From the NCBI GenBank assembly GCA_964388665.1, contig CAYMBJ010000095.1, positions 1 through 12,956 of the forward strand: 12,956 nucleotides of DNA, in the 5' to 3' direction. This DNA is from CALCCV01 sp964388665 (lineage in GTDB: Bacteria > Bdellovibrionota > Bdellovibrionia > Bdellovibrionales > Bdellovibrionaceae). Both the position numbers and the translations under genes were made by a program. Below, piece after piece: positions 5,992-12,896 of this stretch. How positions within the stretch are numbered: position 1 is the stretch's first letter; each line of letters opens with the position of its first letter. Below the pieces are notes generated by a model that saw only the letters and a program-made list of their open reading frames with translations, was not told the origin of the DNA and did no database searches.

Positions 5992-7380
5992 TCAACCTAG
6001 CTTTACGGGAGTGTTGATTCCTCTCCAACTAGAGATGGGCATAAATTTTTGCATCAAGGCCAAATGGAGACCGCGCAGCTGCTGACCTTTGCAATTGAAA
6101 TGCTGTCCCGTCACGAGCCCTCCGCCCTTTCCGCCAATCAGAATGGGTAAGTTTCTGCGATCGTGCCGTTGACCATCACCCATACTGCAGCCATAGAGAA
6201 TCATGGAATTGGCAAAGAGAGTGCCATCTAGCTCTTTTGTTGCTTTGAGCTTGTCCAAGAGTTGTCTGAACAGGCTCACTTGGTAACGATTGATGGCAAT
6301 GATGGAGGCAATCTTTGGCATGCTGTCATCATGATGAGCGGAACCCACATGACTGTTTTGCGCCACGGGATAGCCCTGAAACAGATACTGATTGATTTCG
6401 GGAACAACCGAAAACTGTCGACCGAAACTTTCTGTATCCAGCATCAAAGTAGCAACTCGAGTTAAGTCGCACCTAAAAGCCATGACCATGATATCGATCA
6501 GATTTCTCATTCTTACCGGATAATCGGCATGCTGACTGGTGTTGATATTGGGCTCATTGTTTATCAATCCTGCTGCAGAAGCTTCACAGGTCCCCCCCGT
6601 GGTGGTGCCGCTCACTCGCAATTCGATTTCACGAAGTTCTGCGAGATACTGGTCCATCCGCAATTGATCTTCTTTGCCCAGTTTTTTCTTTAGGGCCTTT
6701 GAGTCCTCTTTGACAAAGTCCAAGACGCTTGCCGCAACATTTCGTTCCTGAGTCGGCAATGCTTTACCCGAAACCAAATTATCGAACAGAGCTTTGGGAT
6801 TCACCCAAGGAAAGACTTCGCGCTTATTCCAAAATGACAAATGATTTTCATAAACGGGATTGGAGTTTTCAACAAATTTATTTTGACCACGCGACGAGGA
6901 CATCACAAGAGATTTCATTCTGGCTTGATAGCCTTTTTGAGTTGCTAAATACTCAGCGATCTCTTGATCCATGGAGTTAGCAACATTGACCTCACCGACG
7001 CCCCCATTTGCAAATTCGGCACCGGTCAAAAAGGAGGACATCGCCGTGCAGTGACCATTTCTTTTGGTATTCACCTCGTAATTGCTAAGGCCGCTATAAA
7101 TGGAAAAGTCACCGCGATTCTTCGCTTCCAGAGGAGTCAAAGCCACTGGCAAAGTGGCCGGCAAGGCTCCAGCGTTGGCAGGGTTCCATGCACTCATCTC
7201 GTGCCCACCAAACATTTTTCCACCGTAGGTGCCATTTGAAAAATACATGACTGCAAAGCGCAAAGCTTTGGTGTTCTGTTGTGCAAGTGCGTTGGTTGGG
7301 ACCATAGCCTCTAGCAGCGGCAAGCCAAGGCAAACACCAGCCCCTCTAAGGAATGTTCTTCTCGGTAAATATTTGCTCAC
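5992..7380 (-). CDS. DUF1552 (HXXSHH-family) protein, Tat-exported
   Basis: The 462-residue product opens with a twin-arginine signal (P-R-R-T-F-L-R-G at 6-13, hydrophobic A-G-V-C-L-G-L-P-L-L, A-L-A near 33), so it should cross the membrane folded. The rest matches DUF1552: 'RFAVMYFSNGTYGGKMF' after the signal, 'LSNYEV...GHCTAMSSFLTGA' near 100, 'SMDQEIAEYLAT' near 136, 'DIMVMAFRCDLTRVATLMLDTES' near 290-315, and the C-terminal 'LDGTLFANSMILYGCSMGDGQRHDRRNLPILIGG'-type block near 385-420. The histidine motif of the family appears as H-V-G-S-A-H-H (344-350), a variant. The biochemical role of the family is unknown. It overlaps the cytochrome-like gene by ATGA (7377-7380), so translation is coupled; the two families habitually occur together in Planctomycetes, Myxococcota and Bdellovibrionota. 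Confidence 0.85.
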   Translation of the reverse strand: MSKYLPRRTFLRGAGVCLGLPLLEAMVPTNALAQQNTKALRFAVMYFSNGTYGGKMFGGHEMSAWNPANAGALPATLPVALTPLEAKNRGDFSIYSGLSNYEVNTKRNGHCTAMSSFLTGAEFANGGVGEVNVANSMDQEIAEYLATQKGYQARMKSLVMSSSRGQNKFVENSNPVYENHLSFWNKREVFPWVNPKALFDNLVSGKALPTQERNVAASVLDFVKEDSKALKKKLGKEDQLRMDQYLAELREIELRVSGTTTGGTCEASAAGLINNEPNINTSQHADYPVRMRNLIDIMVMAFRCDLTRVATLMLDTESFGRQFSVVPEINQYLFQGYPVAQNSHVGSAHHDDSMPKIASIIAINRYQVSLFRQLLDKLKATKELDGTLFANSMILYGCSMGDGQRHDRRNLPILIGGKGGGLVTGQHFNCKGQQLRGLHLALMQKFMPISSWRGINTPVKLG

Positions 7381-9152
7381 TGGGCCCCCCTGGTCACTTT
7401 TACAAATGATGGACTCAAAACAATCGCCCTAATGGTTTCTGTTAGCGATTTCTTTTGACCGATATAATCTCTTGCTAGGGTGTCAACATTGCACCTGTCG
7501 GCTGAGGCGATTCTTCTTTGATTTGCGTAAGCGTACAAATGCTCACTCATACATTTGTGAACGCGCACATCCGTCACTAACTTTTGAGATAACTCCACAG
7601 CACCAGCAAAAGTTTGACGATTCATTTTTCCGGTTTCGTCTACAAAATCCATCTCGCCACTGCTATCTACGGGAAGCCCATCACTGTAGATTTTGCGAGT
7701 TTCGCCAATGGGATTGTAATTTTCGAAGGCCAGTCCCACTGGATCCATCATCGCATGGCAGGCCATACAGCTGGGACCGACGCGCTGGTGCTGGGCCAGG
7801 CGCTCGCGGATCTGCCCTTCGGTGTATTCTTTTCCTTGCGAAGCCTCTTCGATAACCTGTCGGAGTTCGTCACTAGGCATGGCCGGCTCATTGCAAGTCA
7901 GGTGCTTCATCACCCACAAGCCGCGGTGAATGGGCACTGTTCGCTCTGTAGCTCCATCGGCCATCATGATGCTCGCTTGCGTGAGAAGGCCTCTTCGCTC
8001 CTGAGGTGGCAACGCCACAAGCTTAAATCCCTCACCGGGATCAGGAAGGTCATAGACTTTGGCCAAATTGCTATCGATGTAACTCTCTTGAGAGGATAGG
8101 ATATCCACTAAAGGTTTGTCTTTGATAACAACTTCATTGAAGAAGCGCATGGTTTCGCCATAAGCACTGCTCACCAGAGAATCGTCATAATCAGGGTATA
8201 ACTTCTTATCGATGCTCACCGAAGATTTGATATCGCTGAGACCGAACCATTGAGACGCAAAACTCTGGCTAAGCGCAGAAATTTTTGGATTGGCAAGCAT
8301 TCTGGTCAATTGCGCAGACAGTACCGCTGGGTTTTGCAATTGTCCTTTGCCGGCCAGACTCAAAAGCTCAGCATCGGGCATTGTGTTCCACAAGAAAAAT
8401 GAAAGTCGCGAAGCAATTTCATAGTCATCGAGATTCTCGATCCCAGCAGTCATGGCGCTGTCGCTATCAACCGTATGATATAAAAATCGCGGTGATGAAA
8501 GCACAGCCCTCACCACCAAAGTGAATCCTGAGTTGAAACTGGTTGCATCAGAATCGTAAACCTTTTTGAGAAGAATGAGAGTTTCTTCCGACGGCATTCT
8601 GCGAAAGGCGCTCAGAGCAAAATCGCGAATCGACTGCTTAACACAATTGTCAATCTGAGCAGCTGTCTGACCAGACTTGGGTATGCATGAGGCCACTTTG
8701 GCGAGATTCTTGGTCACGGCTTCAGCAGCCAACTTTTCTGCAAGAGACCAGTAGATATCCAGTTGATTCGCTGCAATTTCACCAAGAGCCTCAGCCTCGT
8801 TATCGAATCTCTCATAAAGCACACTTGGCAACTGATCAGCGGGTCGAGTGATGATGCCCAGCAAATCACGCGCAATGTTGTTGTACTGTTCATTGGAAAG
8901 GCGATGCGCAGCCGCAGCACCTGAGCTCTCGGGCGGGGCACATTGCTTGTAGGCACTGCCTCCCCCATTTGGAGACGTGCCAATTGAGCCAGGGAAGTTG
9001 CTGTCGCCTAGACTTTTTGAAGTCACGCTGGAAGCATTGTCAAAGCCCTGTCCGCAATTCTGGAAGCTCAACAAAATAAAAAGAGTGGTCGCGCCTAACA
9101 AAATTGATCGCACATTCACATATCGACCAGTTTTATTGAATTCTTGAACCAT
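7377..9152 (-). CDS. DUF1587/1595/1592/1588/1585 cytochrome-like lipoprotein
   Basis: 591 residues with the planctomycete-type domain order: DUF1587-like 'HRLSNEQYNNIARDLLGI' (about 83-100), DUF1595 'ALSAFRRMPSEETLILLKK' then 'LSSPRFLYH' (about 170-225), DUF1592 'YEIASRLSFFLWNTMPD' (about 240-360), DUF1588 with the c-type haem motif C462-M-A-C465-H466 followed by MDPVGLAFENYNPIG, and DUF1585 'YAYANQRRIASADRC...LSPSF' near the C-terminus. The N-terminus is lipoprotein-like, L-L-S-F-Q-N-C33-G-Q-G-F; Asn before the Cys is unusual for a lipobox, but FQNCG is a form I associate with Bdellovibrionota lipoproteins. Haem attachment in the periplasm is inferred from CxxCH. It is the first gene of an operon with DUF1552; together they may form a redox or exported enzyme complex of unknown substrate. 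A purine-rich GGGGG lies about six bases before the ATG. Confidence 0.88.
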   Translation of the reverse strand: MVQEFNKTGRYVNVRSILLGATTLFILLSFQNCGQGFDNASSVTSKSLGDSNFPGSIGTSPNGGGSAYKQCAPPESSGAAAAHRLSNEQYNNIARDLLGIITRPADQLPSVLYERFDNEAEALGEIAANQLDIYWSLAEKLAAEAVTKNLAKVASCIPKSGQTAAQIDNCVKQSIRDFALSAFRRMPSEETLILLKKVYDSDATSFNSGFTLVVRAVLSSPRFLYHTVDSDSAMTAGIENLDDYEIASRLSFFLWNTMPDAELLSLAGKGQLQNPAVLSAQLTRMLANPKISALSQSFASQWFGLSDIKSSVSIDKKLYPDYDDSLVSSAYGETMRFFNEVVIKDKPLVDILSSQESYIDSNLAKVYDLPDPGEGFKLVALPPQERRGLLTQASIMMADGATERTVPIHRGLWVMKHLTCNEPAMPSDELRQVIEEASQGKEYTEGQIRERLAQHQRVGPSCMACHAMMDPVGLAFENYNPIGETRKIYSDGLPVDSSGEMDFVDETGKMNRQTFAGAVELSQKLVTDVRVHKCMSEHLYAYANQRRIASADRCNVDTLARDYIGQKKSLTETIRAIVLSPSFVKVTRGAQ

Positions 9153-9254
9153 TGCCAGCCCCCACTTGCAAGATATCGCTAGAATTGATCATTCCCTAGA
9201 CTTGATATTAGATGAGAGCAGGGGGAAGCAGCACTGACGTCGCGCGAGCGAAGG

Positions 9255-9331
9255 TGTTTCAAATTGGGAAGGTCGAGCTCATTTGGACCGAACCCGACAA
9301 AATGACGATCACTTTGAATCAATTTGAAACA
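9255..9331. promoter_or_regulatory. Perfect 12-bp inverted repeat upstream of the cytochrome operon
   Basis: TGTTTCAAATTG (9255-9266) and CAATTTGAAACA (9320-9331) are exact reverse complements separated by 53 bp; GG/CC extend the pairing outward across one bulged base. It lies 103-180 bp before the start at 9152 and 13 bp after the stop of the GNGGD gene. The outer seven bases equal the TGAAACA half-site found upstream of the TIGR02147 gene. It may be a pair of operators or a long stem at the end of the upstream transcript, which would also enclose a smaller CATTTTG/CAAATG stem. The 191-bp gap holds no other clear feature. Confidence 0.5.
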
Positions 9332-9343
9332 TCCTCGAGGAAT

Positions 9344-10006
9344 CTACCGCGGATAGATCGGCACTTTAAGACTGCGAATTGTTTTCCAATAGGTATCTTT
9401 CTGCGACTTTAAAGGGCTGCGGGAAAATGCATGATCGAACAGAAGCGAATTGAGTTTTCGCGCGTTCAAAGAGTTCTCTTCACCCAATTGAGAAAAATAT
9501 TGATAGATGATTTCGTGAGAGATGAGTCCAGCTTGATCGCGCAGCGACATCATCATAAATATATTTTTATCCAAAATAAATCTTTTCTCGTCGACAATGA
9601 TGGTGTTTTTACGGATCGCGGATTGCTCGAGTTTGCAGTCCCGACCATCGCCATCAAGTAAATTTTGTGAATCCTTGACATCAGCAAGCGCTAGCTTTTC
9701 TTGCCAATCCATCTCAGAAGTCATTTTCTGCAGCTGCTTAGAAAAGATTCCAAAAGTTCTAGGATCAATCTCTTCAAGAGGCGCAAATACGTCGGCAATG
9801 ATCTCCTGCCAGGTCGACTTTTCGCTATTTAGTTTGCCCGGGTCCTTTTCGGAAAAGTCCAATAGAGCCGCAGAAACTATCTTTCCAGCCTTACGGCAAA
9901 CAATGGCATCGCCGCCATTTCCGACACGATTGGCAAGACTCCACTGGGACGTAACGAAGACAACACAGCAGACACCAGATAAGATCACACAATGAAGCCG
10001 ACTCAT
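9344..10006 (-). CDS. Secreted GNGGD/HEIIY protein of unknown function
   Basis: A 220-residue exported protein with a signal peptide (hydrophobic V-I-L-S-G-V-C-C-V-V-F-V, cleavage near S-L-A at 25) followed at once by R-V-G-N-G-G-D-A-I-V-C (27-37). A second landmark is S-H-E-I-I-Y (163-168) near the C-terminus, followed by N-A-R-K-L-N-S-L-L-F. I associate this 'GNGGD ... HE-x-I-Y ... ' arrangement with a family of uncharacterised secreted proteins in Bdellovibrionota. H164-E165 could be a metal site, but no full HExxH is present. C37 and C124 could form a disulfide. Start: an upstream ATG at 10030 is open but would overlap the preceding gene by 23 bases and add a poor N-terminus; the ATG at 10006 follows that gene's stop by one base. 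Third gene of the TIGR02147 operon. Confidence 0.7.
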   Translation of the reverse strand: MSRLHCVILSGVCCVVFVTSQWSLANRVGNGGDAIVCRKAGKIVSAALLDFSEKDPGKLNSEKSTWQEIIADVFAPLEEIDPRTFGIFSKQLQKMTSEMDWQEKLALADVKDSQNLLDGDGRDCKLEQSAIRKNTIIVDEKRFILDKNIFMMMSLRDQAGLISHEIIYQYFSQLGEENSLNARKLNSLLFDHAFSRSPLKSQKDTYWKTIRSLKVPIYPR

Positions 10007-10007
10007 C

Positions 10008-10748
10008 TTAACTGCCCTTGTCGTTGCCATGCATTGCTACCAAATAGTCTTCCGAGTTGCCATCAAGACTCTTGACCCGAATCACCAGATTGTTCAATTT
10101 TGAATCTCCAGATTTATTGAGTAGCACCCATTTGCGGGCGAACAGACCTCCGGGGAGAGCAAACGCAGAATTGAGATGAGACTTTGGCACCCAGTCAGGA
10201 GAGGTCGCCTTCGTCTTTGCTGCCGCATATTCACTGACGACATCGTAAGCGGCAACCGCTCCCACAGTGGCCAGTCCGGCAATTGCCATATCCTTAGAAT
10301 CTGTGGTTGCTGCGATGATCAATCCCCCGGCGGCAATCGTCGATTTCGCCAGCTCCCTATTGTAATAATCCATGGCTTTTTGTTGCATCATCGAATCTGC
10401 CCAAGTCTGTAGATCTTCACCAACAACCACACTGAGTTTGGTTTCATTTGTATCCAAAACAATCTCACCACCAGAAAACCTCATCCACTGATCAGACGTA
10501 TTTTCAAAGGTGCATTGAACCATAGCGAAGGCCTTTGAAGACGCCTCCTCATTTGCCTCACAAGATACGATGAGATGATCATCAGATTTTCCATGCAATG
10601 CCGTCGCCTTTTTACCCGGGTGAACTGTGGCACAGGCTGGAAGAAGTAGACACAGAAGTATCGATAGCCTCCCTAGGATGTTGGTGCAGCCATGCATCGG
10701 ATTCAGCCCAGAATGTAGGAATTTATTCGCCTCTAATAAAGTCTTCAT
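10008..10748 (-). CDS. Putative lipoprotein of unknown function
   Basis: 246 residues. A signal peptide with lipobox L-P-A-C (Cys 39) predicts acylation and anchoring in the envelope. The mature part has a beta-rich first half ('DHLIVSCEANE', 'SSKAFAMVQCTFEN', 'GGEIVLDTNETKLSVVVGE') and then a Gly/Ala-rich hydrophobic stretch (about 135-170) that could be a membrane-inserting hairpin, and a polar C-terminus ending with another strand pair ('KLNNLVIRVKSLDG'). I do not recognise the family. Start: the ATG at 10748 overlaps the stop of the regulator (ATGA) and has AAGGAG eight bases upstream, though it gives a long n-region; ATG 10697 (residue 18) would give a more standard signal. Overlap with the regulator and one-base spacing to the next gene indicate an operon. 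Confidence 0.7.
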   Translation of the reverse strand: MKTLLEANKFLHSGLNPMHGCTNILGRLSILLCLLLPACATVHPGKKATALHGKSDDHLIVSCEANEEASSKAFAMVQCTFENTSDQWMRFSGGEIVLDTNETKLSVVVGEDLQTWADSMMQQKAMDYYNRELAKSTIAAGGLIIAATTDSKDMAIAGLATVGAVAAYDVVSEYAAAKTKATSPDWVPKSHLNSAFALPGGLFARKWVLLNKSGDSKLNNLVIRVKSLDGNSEDYLVAMHGNDKGS

Positions 10749-11497
10749 TTTGATTTCTCCTTTGGCGTATCGCCTTCAATGATTGTAAAAAATTGTAAAT
10801 TCATCGTACAAAGATGATCACCTTTGTCTTTTGAATGGGATTGCATCTCCTCTAGAAAGCGATTGATTTTTGATTTGACGATGGGAAGTTCTTTTTCGTC
10901 ACAAGCAAAGATCAAGCTCTGAAACTCACGCCTCTCCAATGGCAATGCTTCTAGCTTTTGTTTGGCCAAATCCAATTGTTGCATGTGATAGCGCTGAATG
11001 GCCTTCGAAGTTTGTGCGCTGGTAACGTAGATTGGCTCACCAATCTGTTCTAGTTCAGGGTGGGTCTGCAGTAGATTCATTCGCTTGAGCCGAGTCATGG
11101 CATCGTTGATTAGAGTCACAGGAATTTCAAGTTTTGCAGCTAACCATCTTGGATCTGAACTCTTTTTTTTGAGTTTACTCGCAGAAAGAATTGCCAAGTG
11201 AAACCAATCAGCAATCAGACGAAACTGATCCTCATGCAATGATCTAGGCGTTGCTTTTGATGAGTTCAGAGTATCAACATTACTTTGAAAATCACTCATC
11301 TCCATAGGCGAGAGATTGAATTTATGGCCAATTTTTTTAAAAGTTGAAGGTGTTATGGCTCGCTTTCCAGAAAGAATCTGCGAAATCTGAGCAGGCGAAA
11401 TCCCCAGCCAACGCGCATAAGATCGCAGTGAAAAACCAGCGTGCCGATTCTGGCGTTTAGCGAATTCATTTTTTAAAAAGACGCGAAATTTTTCCAC
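10745..11497 (-). CDS. TIGR02147/DUF4423-family transcriptional regulator
   Basis: 250 residues with the layout of the TIGR02147 family (paralogues in Bdellovibrio and Fibrobacter): F-R-V-F-L-K-N-E-F at the start, an XRE-like helix-turn-helix 'FSLRSYARWLGISPAQISQILSGKRAIT' (22-49), then 'NLSPMEMSDF', and a DUF4423 domain with 'QFRLIADWFHLAILSASKLK' (91-110), a second winged-helix-like stretch 'WLAAKLEIPVTLINDAMTRLKRMNLL' (118-143) and a helical C-terminus. Family members are presumed DNA-binding regulators; ligands are unknown. It heads an operon with the lipoprotein (ATGA overlap) and the GNGGD protein, so it probably regulates this cell-envelope set and itself; three TGAAACA-type half-sites lie upstream. 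The start is a GTG without a ribosome site and only seven bases from a candidate -10 box. Confidence 0.88.
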   Translation of the reverse strand: MEKFRVFLKNEFAKRQNRHAGFSLRSYARWLGISPAQISQILSGKRAITPSTFKKIGHKFNLSPMEMSDFQSNVDTLNSSKATPRSLHEDQFRLIADWFHLAILSASKLKKKSSDPRWLAAKLEIPVTLINDAMTRLKRMNLLQTHPELEQIGEPIYVTSAQTSKAIQRYHMQQLDLAKQKLEALPLERREFQSLIFACDEKELPIVKSKINRFLEEMQSHSKDKGDHLCTMNLQFFTIIEGDTPKEKSK

Positions 11498-11504
11498 AAA
11501 AAAG

Positions 11505-11534
11505 GATATAGACTGGCGGCCAACTCAAAGTAAA
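11505..11534 (-). promoter_or_regulatory. Candidate promoter of the TIGR02147 operon
   Basis: Reading the minus strand, TTTACT (11534-11529) and TATATC (11510-11505) are 18 bp apart. The -10 box ends seven bases before the GTG start at 11497, so the transcript would begin at or next to the start codon. The half-sites at 11544-11570 lie just upstream of the -35 box. Confidence 0.35.
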
Positions 11535-11543
11535 GCGATTTTT

Positions 11544-11570
11544 TGAAACACTGTTTCAGAGTCTGAAACA
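11544..11570. promoter_or_regulatory. TGAAACA operator cluster upstream of the TIGR02147 gene
   Basis: TGAAACA (11544-11550), one base, then TGTTTCA (11552-11558) form a perfect 7+1+7 palindrome. A third half-site, TGAAACA (11564-11570), repeats the first exactly 20 bp further on, about two helical turns. The spacing suggests binding of a dimer plus a further monomer or dimer. The likely ligand is the TIGR02147 regulator encoded just beside it (inference from position). It could also serve the divergent dsbBA genes. Confidence 0.6.
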
Positions 11571-11629
11571 ACCCAGTCTGGCAACATCATCGTGTTGAGA
11601 CCAGTGGATGATTTCCTGGAAACGCAATT

Positions 11630-11635
11630 TATAAT
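11630..11635 (+). promoter_or_regulatory. Consensus -10 box for dsbBA
   Basis: TATAAT at 11630-11635 is a perfect sigma70 -10 hexamer. No good -35 exists at 16-18 bp (GATGAT at 11607-11612 is the 17-bp candidate), so an activator may be needed. The expected start point, about 11642, falls on the left edge of the palindrome that follows, leaving a leader of about 120 bases before dsbB. Confidence 0.45.
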
Positions 11636-11640
11636 GTTTT

Positions 11641-11669
11641 TATCAAAAGACTGTGGCAGACTTTTGATA
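11641..11669. promoter_or_regulatory. 29-bp near-perfect palindrome at the predicted dsbBA transcription start
   Basis: TATCAAAAG (11641-11649) and CTTTTGATA (11661-11669) are exact reverse complements, and CTG (11651-11653) pairs with CAG (11657-11659) inside, leaving one A-A mismatch and a TGG centre: 12 of 13 positions per arm match. No T-tract follows, which argues against an intrinsic terminator. Position over the presumed start site fits a repressor operator; as RNA it would be a 5' hairpin on the dsbBA message. Confidence 0.55.
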
Positions 11670-11730
11670 CTTATCGCCCCCTTGATGGATTCTCCTGAAA
11701 ACGGATCGGCTGCGAGGCGTTCAGTGCGAC

Positions 11731-11758
11731 GGAGAGGAAGACCGAGAGGAAGAAGGAG
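11731..11758 (+). promoter_or_regulatory. Purine-rich leader with ribosome binding site for dsbB
   Basis: GAGAGGAAGA occurs at 11732-11741 and again at 11744-11753, 12 bases apart, and runs into AGGAG at 11754-11758, six bases before the TTG start codon at 11765. The tandem purine block offers more than one Shine-Dalgarno-like register; AGGAG at 11754-11758 has the right spacing and fixes the start. Confidence 0.5.
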
Positions 11759-11764
11759 AGCCGC

Positions 11765-12202
11765 TTGAAATATCTAAAATCTTGGGAAAACCAATTGGTT
11801 TGTATTTTTGTCATCTCACTGATCGCTACCACAGGAAGCCTCTATTTCAGCATTGTGATGAAATTCATCCCCTGTGATCTCTGCTGGTATCAACGTATCT
11901 CAATGTATCCCGTGGCAATGATTTCATTGGTCGGTATTGCCATTAAAGAGCCCAAAACAGTTTTCTACATTGCTCCCCTGATTGGCCTGGGCACGATCGT
12001 GGCAATATACCATAACTTGCTCTACTTTGGCGTAATCGAAGAGATTGTACCATGCACGGCTGGCGTTTCTTGCTCAACGAGGTACATTCGCTGGCTGGGG
12101 TTTCTCACCATTCCCTCTATGTCTTTAATTGCTCATCTGGGCATCGCTTTTATTTCAATCTATAGCTTTTTATCCATCAAAGGAGTCAAAAATGAAAAAT
12201 AA
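11765..12202 (+). CDS. dsbB: DsbB/BdbC-type disulfide oxidoreductase
   Basis: 145 residues with four membrane helices (about 11-31, 44-60, 66-88, 112-138). Active-site pair one is P-C37-D-L-C40-W-Y-Q-R after helix 1; pair two is P-C97-...-C103 in the second periplasmic loop. The length and the W-Y-Q-R context match the short BdbC-like branch of the DsbB family (PF02600). It reoxidises its DsbA partner and passes electrons to membrane quinones. The start is TTG, supported by AGGAG six bases upstream and by the family-like N-terminus. It overlaps the dsbA-like gene by 11 bases, so the two are translated together and act as a pair. It is divergent from the TIGR02147 operon across a 267-bp region with several palindromes. 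Confidence 0.92.
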   Translation: MKYLKSWENQLVCIFVISLIATTGSLYFSIVMKFIPCDLCWYQRISMYPVAMISLVGIAIKEPKTVFYIAPLIGLGTIVAIYHNLLYFGVIEEIVPCTAGVSCSTRYIRWLGFLTIPSMSLIAHLGIAFISIYSFLSIKGVKNEK

Positions 12203-12896
12203 GCCACTTCTTTTTTCGCTTGCGGCCATTTTTGTTGTTGTTTCAGCTTTTTTTCTCTTGAAAAAAAATGAAATGGGAACTGCCGCTTCTGTCAACGAGC
12301 AAGGCCCGAGCGCATCCGATTCTGAGCAAGGAACATTTCGGGTGACTCCTGCCGATCCCAATTTATTGATACGATCACACTCTCCCATTCAGGGCCCTTT
12401 CTCAAGTAAGGTTACCATTGTAGAGTTCCTAGACCCTGAGTGTGAAGCGTGCCGGGCCATGCACCCAATCGTAAAGAAGGTGATCGCGGAATTTGGAGAC
12501 CAAGTTCGCCTGGTGGTGCGCTATATGCCGTTTCATAGAAACTCAAAGCTCGCAGCCAATGTTCTTGAAGGCGCCCGCGAAGAGAATCGATATTGGGAAG
12601 CTTTGGAATTGCTATTTGAACATCAGCCGGAGTGGGCTGACCACCACAACCCTCAACCCGAGCGCATCCCGCAGATCTTAGCCGAGCTCAACCTGGATAC
12701 GGCAAAGATTATGAAGCAGGCCAAGGCAGGAAAGTTTGATGAACAAATTGAACTCGATAGGGCCGACGGCGAAAAACTTGGAGTCAATGCCACACCTACT
12801 TTTTTTATCAATGGCCAAAAGCTTGAAGAGATGGGCTATGCTCCACTTCGTGAAGCCGTCGCCAATCAACTGACTCTCCTCACTGAAAACAACTAG
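12192..12896 (+). CDS. DsbA/BdbD-like thiol-disulfide oxidoreductase, membrane-anchored
   Basis: 234 residues: an N-terminal hydrophobic segment (about 5-23) followed by K-K rather than a clear cleavage site, so probably a signal anchor; a low-complexity Ser/Glu linker to about 50; then a thioredoxin fold of the DsbA_2/thioredoxin_4 type. The strand V-T-I-V-E-F-L-D precedes the active site C84-E-A-C87, and the cis-proline loop is V-N-A-T-P202-T-F-F-I-N-G. It would introduce disulfides into exported proteins and be reoxidised by the DsbB encoded just upstream. ATG 12192 has AAAGGAG upstream and overlaps the end of dsbB; the longer open frame from 12129 would duplicate dsbB sequence and lacks a signal. 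The stop codon TAG lies inside the interspersed repeat. Confidence 0.9.
   Translation: MKNKPLLFSLAAIFVVVSAFFLLKKNEMGTAASVNEQGPSASDSEQGTFRVTPADPNLLIRSHSPIQGPFSSKVTIVEFLDPECEACRAMHPIVKKVIAEFGDQVRLVVRYMPFHRNSKLAANVLEGAREENRYWEALELLFEHQPEWADHHNPQPERIPQILAELNLDTAKIMKQAKAGKFDEQIELDRADGEKLGVNATPTFFINGQKLEEMGYAPLREAVANQLTLLTENN

Noticed and set aside
9212..9412. Plus-strand 66-codon frame between the minus-strand operons
   Set aside because: No ribosome site, no signal or domain, and it runs into the opposite-strand GNGGD gene.
10007..10030. Upstream ATG (10030) for the GNGGD protein
   Set aside because: It overlaps the lipoprotein gene by 23 bases and adds residues before an already complete signal peptide.
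12129..12191. Upstream start for the dsbA-like gene
   Set aside because: The extension is the dsbB coding sequence in another frame; the ATG at 12192 has AAAGGAG.
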